From the NCBI GenBank assembly GCA_021795795.1, contig JAJYPA010000205.1, forward strand, positions 1 through 12,717: a DNA stretch of 12,717 nucleotides, in the 5' to 3' direction. A program made the translations under genes and the position numbers. The notes beneath the pieces were generated by a model. That model made no database searches, had not been told where the DNA came from, and saw nothing but the letters and a program-made list of their open reading frames with translations. Below, one piece after another: positions 1 through 6,455 of this stretch. Position 1 is the first letter of the stretch. Each line of letters starts with the position of its first letter. This DNA comes from Pseudomonadota bacterium. GTDB lineage: Bacteria > Pseudomonadota > Gammaproteobacteria > Halothiobacillales > Halothiobacillaceae.

Positions 1-1
1 G

Positions 2-172
2 GTAGGGGGTTGGGGGTTGGGGATAGCGGGAGAACGAGGCGTGTTTTATCTCCTCGCCGCCGTCGGTCTCCTGCTCGCCCTGCAAAGCTGGAGCGGAAAA
101 CGCATGGCCCTCCTGCTGGAACCAGAGAAATTGAAAAAATATAAACTGGGCAGATCCTATGATATTGAGTAA
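2..172 (+). CDS. C-terminal end of an unidentified membrane protein (partial)
   Basis: The frame is open from the first bases of the window to a TAA at 170-172, giving 56 residues. They contain one hydrophobic stretch (about residues 14-28, rich in Leu, Ala and Val) followed by a basic, Lys-rich tail. This suggests the last transmembrane helix and cytoplasmic tail of a larger inner-membrane protein. The family is not recognisable from this piece. Its last 14 bases overlap the start of the Rrf2-type regulator, whose ATG at 159 is in another frame. No strong Shine-Dalgarno precedes that ATG, so the two are probably one transcript with coupled translation. The first 13 codons are unusually G-rich. 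A short separate gene starting at GTG 41 is possible but less likely. Confidence 0.5.
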   Translation, partial: VGGWGLGIAGERGVFYLLAAVGLLLALQSWSGKRMALLLEPEKLKKYKLGRSYDIE

Positions 173-602
173 GGCCAGTGAATACGCGCTGAGGATTCTG
201 GTCTACCTGGCCGCGCAACCATCCGGAGAGCCTGTGCTTAGCCGAGTTATCTCTGATTGTATCGGGGGAGGATCTGCTCCGTGTGTCAACAAGGTATTAC
301 GGTGGTTGGCCAAGCGCGGAGTTCTGGATTCCGTGAAGGGAAAAGGGGGTGGGTTTGTATTGCGCCCGGGTGCTGAGTCTTTAAATATTGTGGACATAAT
401 TGAGATCGTCGAAGGTCGTCCTGTGGAACTGCGTTGTGTGCTCGGTTTTAATATCTGCGCAAAGGAAACCGTTTGTCCTGTGCACTCCCAATGGGAAAGC
501 ATTTACAGTAATGAAATAGTCTTTTTGCGGGGGCAAACCATTGGTACGATGTCTAATGCCATGCTTTGTCACGGTAAGACAATGGTGCCTGTGCAATGTT
601 AA
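159..602 (+). CDS. Rrf2-family transcriptional regulator with a three-Cys cluster
   Basis: 147 residues, the usual Rrf2 length. The N-terminal winged helix-turn-helix opens with the family-typical start (ILSKASEYALRILVYLA) and continues to the wing (GKGGGFVLRP, residues 61-70) and the dimerisation helix (IVDIIEIVEG, 77-86). Residues 93-106 carry three cysteines (C93, C100, C106; spacing x6 and x5), followed by PVHSQW. In IscR, NsrR and related members the equivalent cysteines bind an Fe-S cluster that senses iron-sulfur status, NO or redox state. Cluster binding here is therefore likely but inferred. The recognition-helix region is atypical, with extra Cys residues (C34, C42) and a Gly run. 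The ATG overlaps the preceding gene by 14 bases, and a secreted-protein gene follows 26 bases after the stop. It probably regulates its own operon. No target operator was identified. Confidence 0.88.
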   Translation: MILSKASEYALRILVYLAAQPSGEPVLSRVISDCIGGGSAPCVNKVLRWLAKRGVLDSVKGKGGGFVLRPGAESLNIVDIIEIVEGRPVELRCVLGFNICAKETVCPVHSQWESIYSNEIVFLRGQTIGTMSNAMLCHGKTMVPVQC

Positions 603-628
603 CAGGTCAGAAACAGGAGTAAGTTGTT

Positions 629-1156
629 ATGACAAGAGTGTTGCGATGGGTAACGACTGCTTTAGCATGGTTTGCGCTAGGGATGGCGCAGAGCGCATCA
701 GCAGCTTCTATGAATTCGTTTTATGATTGCGTGCTACCTCCGACATTGGCCGTTTATCATGATGCTGTTGTTGCATCTGGTCATGTTACCAGTGACGCAG
801 GATTTTACAAAAATAAAACTCCTGGAGCATCATTCAATGAATCCAGTTGGCTGTACGCGCTATATGCCAAAAAGAATCTGTCTCGATGCGTGACCCCATC
901 AGATTTTGAGGGGGCGAAAAAGTCGTTATATATCATTGATGCTGCAAAAGAAGTAATAGATGGATATATATCATTTACATGGTCCCCAACACGCATTGAA
1001 TTAACGAAGGAATGGCCAAAAATAAGATCTGGATATGACAAAATACGACAGGCAATAGGAAACAGATATCATACGGTTAGCGTTCCTAAGGGAGTCATAA
1101 ACACAAATGGCAAGTACGAAGCGATGATTCACATGCAGATGGCCCAGCTGCATTGA
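629..1156 (+). CDS. Small secreted protein of unknown function
   Basis: 175 residues. The start at ATG 629 is supported by AGGAG at 615-619, 9 bases upstream. Residues 1-26 form a clear Sec signal peptide: Arg residues at the start, a hydrophobic core, then QSASA before a predicted cut near A25/A26. The mature part is soluble, has only two cysteines (C34, C87) that could form a periplasmic disulfide, and is rich in Tyr, Lys and Ser. No known domain was recognised. The gene is clearly more AT-rich than the Rrf2 gene upstream, which could mean separate acquisition. The 26-base gap after the regulator's stop suggests co-transcription, so it may be a target or partner of that regulator; this is inference. 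Confidence 0.7.
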   Translation: MTRVLRWVTTALAWFALGMAQSASAASMNSFYDCVLPPTLAVYHDAVVASGHVTSDAGFYKNKTPGASFNESSWLYALYAKKNLSRCVTPSDFEGAKKSLYIIDAAKEVIDGYISFTWSPTRIELTKEWPKIRSGYDKIRQAIGNRYHTVSVPKGVINTNGKYEAMIHMQMAQLH

Positions 1157-1256
1157 AGATGGATTCGCTCATATTTCTGACGTAAGGGTGCCACGCGCCT
1201 GTTCGTATGCGATAAAGTGTGCTTGTCTGGCAGTGAGACTCCCCGATATATCAGCA

Positions 1257-1265
1257 TGTTATAGT
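1257..1265 (+). promoter_or_regulatory. Candidate extended -10 promoter for the oxygenase gene
   Basis: TGTTATAGT at 1257-1265 fits the extended -10 form (TG, one base, then TATAGT, five of six consensus bases). A second weaker pair lies just upstream: TTGTCT at 1223-1228 and TATATC at 1247-1252, 18 bases apart. Either would give a leader of roughly 125-140 bases before the ATG at 1397. This rests on sequence resemblance only. Confidence 0.3.
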
Positions 1266-1396
1266 CGAGAGCATTTTTATGGCCGGATGGTGTGCATTGC
1301 CACGCAGGTTCCGTAACTCAGGATGGAATATAGTTCAGCATGAATGCGCCTATCTGCCCGCATGGATCGGGGGCATCTCTGGTGTGGGAGGTCGTC

Positions 1397-2035
1397 ATGG
1401 GAGTAAAGATACTTTCCGTCAACGATAGCATTGGGTTGGTGCATTTCCGCGGGCTCATAAGCGATAAGGAATGCTCCGAACTAATTGCTATTGGCGGATC
1501 TAATGCGGAACCTTCAGAAGTGGTTGACAGTGTTTCTGGTGTTTTCCACCAAACACCGGGGCGCCGCAGCATGGTGGCATCACCAGCGGCAGATTCATAT
1601 CCAATAATTGAAGAAGTAAGACACCGTATTGCTTGTTTTGTTGGGATTGCAGAAGAACATCAAGAGCCGTTACAGATCTTACATTATACCCCTGGTGGGG
1701 CGTACGATATACATTATGATTCCTTTTTGGAAGGGGCACCACAACTGAAGAATGGCGGTAACAGGGTATTAACGGTCCTGTTATATTTGAATGATGTGGA
1801 AGAAGGCGGATGGACTCAATTCCCGCATATCATGACTAATATAGTGCCCAGCGTAGGAACGGGTATTTTATTCCGGAATACCGATGCGCAGAATCTTCAG
1901 TTGAAGGAGTCCTTGCATGCTGGGTTGCCGGTTTTTGAAGGGGAAAAATGGATAGTCAGTGTCTGGATAAGAGAAAGAGCATATTTAGTGCCGCTGGTTG
2001 ACAGGACAAATGAGATTTCAAGAAGAACATTATGA
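1397..2035 (+). CDS. 2-oxoglutarate/Fe(II)-dependent prolyl-4-hydroxylase-like oxygenase
   Basis: 212 residues from ATG 1397, chosen because GGGAGG at 1386-1391 sits 5 bases before it. A start at 1340 would add 19 residues but has only a weak ribosome site. The second half is a P4Hc double-stranded beta-helix. The iron ligands are visible as H106 and D108 (HYD) and H174 (SLHAG), and the 2-oxoglutarate salt-bridge Lys as K184 (GEKW). The GGWTQFP and ILFRN segments lie in the usual places. Such enzymes couple O2 and 2-oxoglutarate decarboxylation to hydroxylation, usually of proline; the substrate cannot be read from the sequence. There is no signal peptide, so it is probably cytoplasmic. The C-terminus ends 12 bases before a transposase remnant but looks complete. 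It seems to be a single-gene unit. Confidence 0.88.
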   Translation: MGVKILSVNDSIGLVHFRGLISDKECSELIAIGGSNAEPSEVVDSVSGVFHQTPGRRSMVASPAADSYPIIEEVRHRIACFVGIAEEHQEPLQILHYTPGGAYDIHYDSFLEGAPQLKNGGNRVLTVLLYLNDVEEGGWTQFPHIMTNIVPSVGTGILFRNTDAQNLQLKESLHAGLPVFEGEKWIVSVWIRERAYLVPLVDRTNEISRRTL

Positions 2036-2046
2036 TATGACCCTAG

Positions 2047-2581
2047 GGATTCCGTCCCCGTCCCCGGAGCATGCCTTCGGTGGCACAGGCGCCCAATGCA
2101 CGCTGGTCGACGGATATAACCCGGATCTGGGGTGTCCCGCAGGAGCGATGGATAGCGCTGACGGCCACCATGGACTGTCATTCCCGGGAATCCTGGAATG
2201 GAGACGGTCCCGGCACGACCGCGTGCCAAAAAGTGGCAGAAGCGACACTGGAGGATGCCCTGATTGGCCGTTTCTGGACGCTGGCTCGGCGGCGGGCAAG
2301 GCCGCTCACTCTTCGGAGCGATAATGGGTTGGTTTTCACCTCACGGCGCCTTGTCGTGAGCGTACAGCGCCCCGATTTGCAGCAGAAGTTTTCGAACCGC
2401 ACACGCCCTAGTAGAATGGCATGACCGAACGGTGATTCCGGACCATGAAAAAGCAGTGTATCTGGCAAACCTGCTTTCCATCACTGGAAGATGCAAGGCC
2501 GATCATAGGCCGGTGGATCGGTGGTGCAACCATCACCGGCCACATCAGGCGCTGAGAAAAAATCCCAGCGGAAACGTATAA
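2047..2581 (+). pseudogene. Decayed IS3-family transposase (OrfB, integrase core)
   Basis: Pieces of an IS3-type DDE transposase can be read across several frames. The first frame gives PSVAQAPNARWSTDITRIW with the first catalytic Asp, then ATMDCHSRE, then LRSDNGLVFTSR with the second Asp. A one-base loss near 2390 shifts the frame. The expected two Gln codons are now TAG TAG (2409-2414), followed by NGMTER with the catalytic Glu at 2427-2429 and then a stop. A further frame gives the C-terminal RWCNHHRPHQALRKNPSG, ending at TAA 2579-2581. The N-terminal part (OrfA and the start of OrfB) is absent, and no terminal inverted repeats were found. The element is long dead. It directly abuts the oxygenase gene. 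Confidence 0.85.
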
Positions 2582-3118
2582 ATCAGTGGTATATCTGTGC
2601 AGATTCCGATGAGTCATTACATGATGCAAGTCGTTTTATCTAAACTGCACTGACTAGCTAAGCGATCTATGTTGACGCATGATTCGACCGCCATGGTCTT
2701 GCATCATGGTATAACTATCCGCGGCGCTGTACTAAGAGCTATTTTCTCGAAACGGCATCACCATCTTGCCACAGCGGCTCTTGGATACCATAATATGTTC
2801 AGTCAATTAGGATTAGCATGTGGTTTCAACCTGAGGGTGACGCGATTGCGCCGTATTTTCGTGGGGTCTACCAAGTGCATAGCGTCCGCATCTGTGGTTC
2901 TTGGCGATATTTGGGTGTGACCAGCTCTTACGGGTAGCAAGCGCCATTCAAGTTGGATGGGTATTTTACGACTCGTTGCAAAGAACACTATTCAGATTGA
3001 GGGATTCTGATGAGATTTTGTCTGGAGAGTGGTTTGACCGACAGAAATAGGATCACGACAGATGTATATGCACCAAAAAAATACCATATTTTAGTGCCAC
3101 TATTATAATGAGGCAATC
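2582..3118. other. 537-base stretch with no confident gene
   Basis: This stretch lies between the transposase remnant and the DsrE-like gene. A plus-strand frame at 2669-2920 (83 codons) has no ribosome site and no recognisable domain. Another plus-strand frame at 2883-3050 has no start codon but reads somewhat protein-like (WVFYDSLQRTLFRLRDSDEI), ending at TAG 3048-3050. Both could be decayed insert material. A TATAAT at 3104-3109 lies only 10 bases before the DsrE-like ATG and lacks a good -35 hexamer. Confidence 0.4.
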
Positions 3119-3481
3119 ATGAAGCATCTGCTTATAATTATTACAACTCTGGATAGAGACAATTGGACTACTATTGTGGACATTTTTGATAAAGCTAAGG
3201 TTGCTTCGAAAGATTACCAGGTAGAGATAGTATTGACCGGAGATTCCGGAATAATAGCGGCGGCACCGGAAGCTACTGCTGCATTAGGTGAATGGCGTTT
3301 ATCAAAAATATATGAATCCATGAGATCTGCAAAATCATCTGGTATAAAAATAAGCATTTGTGAACGGGCCATAGAATGGTGTGGTGTTAACAATAAGATT
3401 ATCCCTGAAATAGATAGTATATTGAGTAGCTCATCCATTTTAGGGCGGGCGACCGCAAACACGTATGTTACTTATTTTTGA
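3119..3481 (+). CDS. DsrE/DsrF-like sulfur-relay family protein
   Basis: 120 residues, standard for the DsrE superfamily. The fold is visible as a beta strand at the start (HLLIIITT), a helix (NWTTIVDIFDKAKVA), the second strand (QVEIVLTGDSG, residues 34-44), then KIYESMRSAKSSGIKISICERAI with C81 where DsrE/TusD-type proteins carry their persulfide-binding Cys. A second Cys is at 88. The C-terminal strand ends in NTYVTYF. Family members pass sulfane sulfur between proteins, or act in sulfur oxidation, in the cytoplasm. C81 supports a sulfur-handling role, but the actual partner is unknown; no dsrF, dsrH, tusA or rhodanese gene is adjacent. The ATG has GAGG at 3110-3113 upstream. It converges with the DsbG-like gene on the other strand. 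Confidence 0.75.
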   Translation: MKHLLIIITTLDRDNWTTIVDIFDKAKVASKDYQVEIVLTGDSGIIAAAPEATAALGEWRLSKIYESMRSAKSSGIKISICERAIEWCGVNNKIIPEIDSILSSSSILGRATANTYVTYF

Positions 3482-3581
3482 TTGAATCGTGATTAAGCTT
3501 TTGTGTGCATTATATCTGAACATACCGTGCCACATGTATTTCGCGAGCATTTGACCTATTTTTGGCCGCCATCGATACAAG

Positions 3582-4259
3582 CTATTGTAACTGCGGCAGT
3601 AGATCCGTGAACTGTTTCTGGCTTATAAGACCGGTTATGAGGCCCAATTTCCCCTCCTTGGTCATATAAATAACATCTGGAAGGTCGTTGACACCTATTT
3701 TTTGTAAAAAGTCATCATTATTTTCTATTTTTTTTGTTAATTCGATTGTTTTATGAGACGCCAATCCTATTGCGACTATCGCACGCGGCAGGTGGGCTGG
3801 CTTGCCGGTTTTCATGCTATCACCAATCCGCTGTTCGACTCTCTGTAATTTTTCCACGGGATCTTTCGCCTGCAAAATGGCGACTGCCTCCGGCATGCTG
3901 CTAGGTTTTATCATGGCAACTGGAACATAGCGAACCGTTAGTTTCCCTTCATTAATGAGGGGTGCTTCTGTGGTATATATAAGGTGGCAAACTGGACAGT
4001 TCGTATCCGTAAAGTCGTATATTATTGGTCCATGACTACCTTTCTGGATAAAGGTTAATTGTTTCCCCATCTGGTCCCAAAGCTCGCGATTCGTCATTTT
4101 TGCTTGCGCGGAAGTAATATCTGATGATGCCGTAGTGTGCGCAGAACTTTTCTGTAGATCGGATTCTGATGATGTTTTCTTCGCGCAAGCGAAGAGGAGC
4201 ATTGCAACGCCAAACATCAAGAATAGTCGAGCAATAAATACAAGCAGGGTTCTAACCAT
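3582..4259 (-). CDS. DsbG-like thiol:disulfide interchange lipoprotein
   Basis: 225 residues from the ATG at 4259. AGGA at 4266-4269 lies 6 bases upstream of it, whereas the ATG at 4265 would leave no spacing. Residues 1-24 form a signal peptide ending in a lipobox (LLFAC, C25 lipidated), followed by a Lys/Ser/Thr-rich linker (about 26-52). The thioredoxin-like domain follows, with the active site NCPVC (C88, C91) after a beta strand (PIIYDFTD) and a probable cis-Pro at P194 (NDLPDV). DsbC and DsbG act as periplasmic disulfide isomerases or reductases of cysteine sulfenic acid. Residues 105-125 fit this family, but the classical N-terminal dimerisation domain is replaced by a short linker. 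The membrane tether and CPVC motif differ from the usual soluble CGYC/CPYC forms. The catalytic direction (oxidase, isomerase or reductase) cannot be told. Confidence 0.85.
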   Translation of the reverse strand: MVRTLLVFIARLFLMFGVAMLLFACAKKTSSESDLQKSSAHTTASSDITSAQAKMTNRELWDQMGKQLTFIQKGSHGPIIYDFTDTNCPVCHLIYTTEAPLINEGKLTVRYVPVAMIKPSSMPEAVAILQAKDPVEKLQRVEQRIGDSMKTGKPAHLPRAIVAIGLASHKTIELTKKIENNDDFLQKIGVNDLPDVIYMTKEGKLGLITGLISQKQFTDLLPQLQ

Positions 4260-4490
4260 TTTCATTCCTGTTATCGATTGTCAAAGGAATAATGTAAATT
4301 TTCGGTAGCGGTTTGCAGGAAGGGGGCAATATTGTTAGGCTAACGTGGTATAAAACAGATTATTTCTCACTATAGACGCACACAATTATTAGAAGATCAT
4401 ATACTATTTCCAGATAGCGAATCACGTGACATATTTCATTGGTAACAACAAAATAACATTATATGATTAATTGTGCGCTCCATTATCATG

Positions 4491-4682
4491 TTAAGTAGTT
4501 GAGTATACTTTAACAGATCTTTTTCCGCAAAAAGAAGGTGCTCCTATACAGGTAACTCCAGAGGAGGTGTTTTTCACCGTGTTTCGGGCTTCCTTCTTTG
4601 CACAGGCGGAGGCAAACAAAACGATACCAATCATGATCAGTACTCTCATTGGTGTGGATTGTGTAAGTGATGTTGTTGGCAT
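4491..4682 (-). CDS. Tiny two-cysteine lipoprotein
   Basis: 63 residues. The start at ATG 4682 is backed by AAGGA 8 bases upstream on the minus strand; a second Met at residue 12 has no ribosome site. Residues 12-26 are hydrophobic and end in FASA before C27, a slightly loose lipobox, followed by AKKEAR. The mature peptide is only about 36 residues and carries C45 and C52 in TCIGAPSFCG, a CxxxxxxC pair that could be oxidised. It lies 230 bases upstream of the DsbG-like lipoprotein gene on the same strand and shares the FA-CAKK lipidation signature. A functional pairing (small redox partner or substrate) is plausible but unproven. No family recognised. Confidence 0.55.
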   Translation of the reverse strand: MPTTSLTQSTPMRVLIMIGIVLFASACAKKEARNTVKNTSSGVTCIGAPSFCGKRSVKVYSTT

Positions 4683-4940
4683 GCCTATGTCCTTCTAGAG
4701 AAAGAGTAAATACACAATAATTGGCTTTCCAGGCCATTTGCTGATGCCGCCTGCGGACTAGAGAATTAAGGCTATCAAAAAATTCGCGTGCGCCCAAGTA
4801 GCCAATGAATGAGTTTGTGATAGACCAACGATGCTCCGAGGGTCATTTTTCTTATGTTCTCCATCGAGCCCCTTCCTACCCGTGCTCTACAGAACTCTCT
4901 CACATGTACGCATATAGTTTGTGAAGGTTTAAAGTAGGTA

Positions 4941-5192
4941 TTATGCGGAGGGTTGACAAGAATGTCGATAGTGGAGGACGTTTTGTCTACCCTTGCCTCG
5001 GCGTAGATGGCCCTGGTCCAATGGCATGATCCCCACGGTCGGTTTATTTCCTGCCACCATCGCGGAAAACTGAACTTGGAATATTGCGTCTTCTATCTCA
5101 CCAGTGAAGCTCTCCATTATGGATAACGTATCTCCTAATCCGATACGCCTTTGCTCCGTTGGATACTTCTGCGCTTTCCAACGCTCAATCGC
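4941..5192 (-). pseudogene. Possible decayed coding fragment, function unknown
   Basis: The minus-strand frame is open for 83 codons between TAA stops. It begins AIERWKAQKYPTEQRRIGLG, goes on through DTLSIMESFTGEIEDAIFQV, and ends in a low-quality tail. The composition (amphipathic, charged helices) is more protein-like than random. The stop just upstream sits in CTAAGCG, where one missing A would restore a frame through TCTAAAGCG, so a frameshifted older gene is likely. A short version from ATG 5117 would have 58 residues but no well-spaced ribosome site. No family recognised. Confidence 0.3.
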
Positions 5193-5299
5193 TTAGACAA
5201 CCCACCAAGACGGATATACCGCGAGGTGTATCCTGTGCCGTGCCTGCGTATCTGGGTTATGTGAATGCCTGCAAACGAATATCGGGATCATGGTCGCGC

Positions 5300-5455
5300 T
5301 CAGCAGTCGTTTGGGTGGGATTCGCGTTTGTCGAGTGGCCGTAGCATGGCAAGGCGTGCTTCCAGGGACTTGACCATCGCGGCGAATTGTGGGAAAATTT
5401 CCCACAATATCATATCGCGGCGAGGAGTTGCTCCCTGTCGTTTGTTAATAAACAT
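5300..5455 (-). CDS. Possible 51-residue protein, divergent from the Sel1 gene
   Basis: The minus-strand frame runs from ATG 5455 to TGA 5302-5300. The product has a basic N-terminus (FINKRQGATPRRD) and an amphipathic helical middle (QFAAMVKSLEARLAMLRPLD). Codon use looks acceptable, but there is no clear Shine-Dalgarno. The frame also runs through the perfect 23-bp palindrome at 5386-5408, so it may be an accidental reading of a regulatory region. It could equally be the N-terminal fragment of the decayed gene at 4941-5192, which is on the same strand just downstream. Confidence 0.25.
   Translation of the reverse strand: MFINKRQGATPRRDMILWEIFPQFAAMVKSLEARLAMLRPLDKRESHPNDC
5376..5423. repeat. 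23-bp perfect palindrome flanked by 10-bp direct repeats
   Basis: ATTGTGGGAAA at 5386-5396 is perfectly inverted at 5398-5408 around a single centre base (5397). Exact direct copies of ATCGCGGCGA flank it at 5376-5385 (touching the left arm) and 5414-5423. There is no T run after it, so a classical terminator is unlikely. Its place 68-100 bases before the Sel1 ATG suits an operator. The direct repeats could instead be the duplicated target of a small insertion. Confidence 0.7.
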
Positions 5456-5475
5456 CTTTTTGAAAGGAGCACACC

Positions 5476-5877
5476 ATGTACCCAGGCAAATACATCGTAT
5501 CCATCATGTTGGCACTCGGTCTGACGGCCCCGATCACGTCTTGGGCCGGAGGGATGCTGCTGCATCTCAGGAACCAGGCCGAACACTCTCCCACTGCCTT
5601 GCAGCAATTGAAACAGCAGGCCTACACCGGGAACCGGATTGCCCAGTATTATCTGGGGGCCCTCTATGACCCGGGCCTGAAACTCGGACGCGTAGAACCC
5701 GCCAACTGGAATCAGGCGCTTTACTGGTATCAGAATGCCGCCCTGTCGAAAAATGATCCGATCACCTGCTATCCCAATAAGGCCGTGGCTCATACACCTG
5801 CCCAGATGACCGCCTGGTGGCGCACAGAGGCGGAGGAAAACCTGAAGGGTAACGACAACGACAACGGACATTGCTAG
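5476..5877 (+). CDS. Secreted Sel1-repeat (TPR-like) protein
   Basis: 133 residues. ATG 5476 is preceded by AAAGGAG at 5463-5469 (6-base spacing), a strong ribosome site. Residues 1-24 are a Sec signal peptide with a cut near SWA/GG. Residues 49-92 hold a Sel1-type helical repeat: AYTGNRIAQYYLGALYD, then an insert, then ALYWYQNAA. Sel1 repeats form short alpha-alpha solenoids that bind other proteins, often in envelope or secretion contexts. There are two late cysteines (C98, C133). With barely one and a half repeats it is small for the family. The gene is more GC-rich than its flanks. A decayed copy of its leader and N-terminus lies at 9698-9917. Partner unknown. Confidence 0.78.
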   Translation: MYPGKYIVSIMLALGLTAPITSWAGGMLLHLRNQAEHSPTALQQLKQQAYTGNRIAQYYLGALYDPGLKLGRVEPANWNQALYWYQNAALSKNDPITCYPNKAVAHTPAQMTAWWRTEAEENLKGNDNDNGHC

Positions 5878-5891
5878 AAACACCGGATCTT

Positions 5892-5937
5892 CTGAACCTT
5901 CCGATAAAGCGGTTCAGCACTCGGATCTGATCGGAAG
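5892..5937. terminator. Possible bidirectional hairpin between convergent genes
   Basis: CTTCCGAT at 5898-5905 is perfectly inverted at 5930-5937, and an overlapping pair, CTGAACC (5892-5898) and GGTTCAG (5911-5917), gives a competing stem. It sits between the Sel1 gene (+) and the membrane-protein operon (-), a usual place for a terminator. There is no clear T tract, so rho-independent function is doubtful. Confidence 0.3.
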
Positions 5938-6025
5938 TTTCAGGCTTCTATTCGGGCTGGCGATAATCCGATCGTGTAGGTTGGGTTTGAAGAGAATATC
6001 GCGCTGGCATGGAGGCTTTGCCCCG

Positions 6026-6454
6026 TTAAGAAAACCAACGCAGAAACGCTGCGGCAGTGAGGGCGGTGATACCTAGACCGAAGTCCAAACCCAAGATCCG
6101 GCGCAGCGTCGTTCTAGACCACCCACGTTCAAAGCGTAGGTAGACCACCCCGAGGATGATGCCTATGGCCGCGCAAGCCATTTTGAGAAACAGGGCTGCC
6201 AAGGCGATCCCATGAATGTCGGGCAAGCGGCCATCATAGAAATAGCTGGTAGCCCCAAAGAGGATACCGGTTACCCCCTGGCTTATCCATCCCAAAGTGA
6301 TAACCCACACCAGCACTTTCTGCACACCAGAAGGACGGCGCGCCAGCAGAAACGCCGCCGCCCCCCCACCTACGATAGCCACGGCTCCCAGGTTGTGCAA
6401 CGCTTGGATGCAAGCATAGAGCAGTAGTTGGGAGCTGAAGAAAAAACCCGACAT
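6026..6454 (-). CDS. Four-helix integral membrane protein, unknown function
   Basis: 142 residues from the ATG at 6454. That start leaves a single base after the TAA (6458-6456) of the upstream gene, so the two are translationally coupled. A longer reading from 6535 would overlap the upstream gene by 80 bases and is rejected. Hydrophobic segments lie at about residues 9-38, 45-68, 82-105 and 121-140. His20 (ALHNLGAVAIVGGGAAAFLL) and His81 (DIHGIAL) lie near the membrane ends of helices, compatible with metal or heme binding as in CopD or cytochrome b561-like four-helix proteins; that is a guess. It pairs with the secreted protein encoded just upstream. Confidence 0.7.
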   Translation of the reverse strand: MSGFFFSSQLLLYACIQALHNLGAVAIVGGGAAAFLLARRPSGVQKVLVWVITLGWISQGVTGILFGATSYFYDGRLPDIHGIALAALFLKMACAAIGIILGVVYLRFERGWSRTTLRRILGLDFGLGITALTAAAFLRWFS

Positions 6455-6455
6455 T

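Larger units (their letters stand above)
4683..5475. other. 793-base stretch without a confident gene
   Basis: This separates the minus-strand lipoproteins from the plus-strand Sel1 gene. No plus-strand frame has a ribosome site with a recognisable product. Two minus-strand frames (4941-5192 and 5300-5455) read like protein and are listed separately. The right-hand end holds the palindrome at 5386-5408 and an AT-rich segment (GTTTGTTAATAAAC, 5440-5453) just before the Sel1 ribosome site. Confidence 0.45.

Noticed and set aside
1340..1396. Longer N-terminus for the oxygenase
   Set aside because: The added residues do not look like the family, and the GGGAGG ribosome site belongs to the ATG at 1397.
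2669..2920. Plus-strand 83-codon frame after the transposase remnant
   Set aside because: No ribosome site, no domain, and composition close to random.
5410..5883. Long minus-strand frame opposite the Sel1 gene
   Set aside because: It is the antisense shadow of a gene with a clear signal peptide, repeat and ribosome site.
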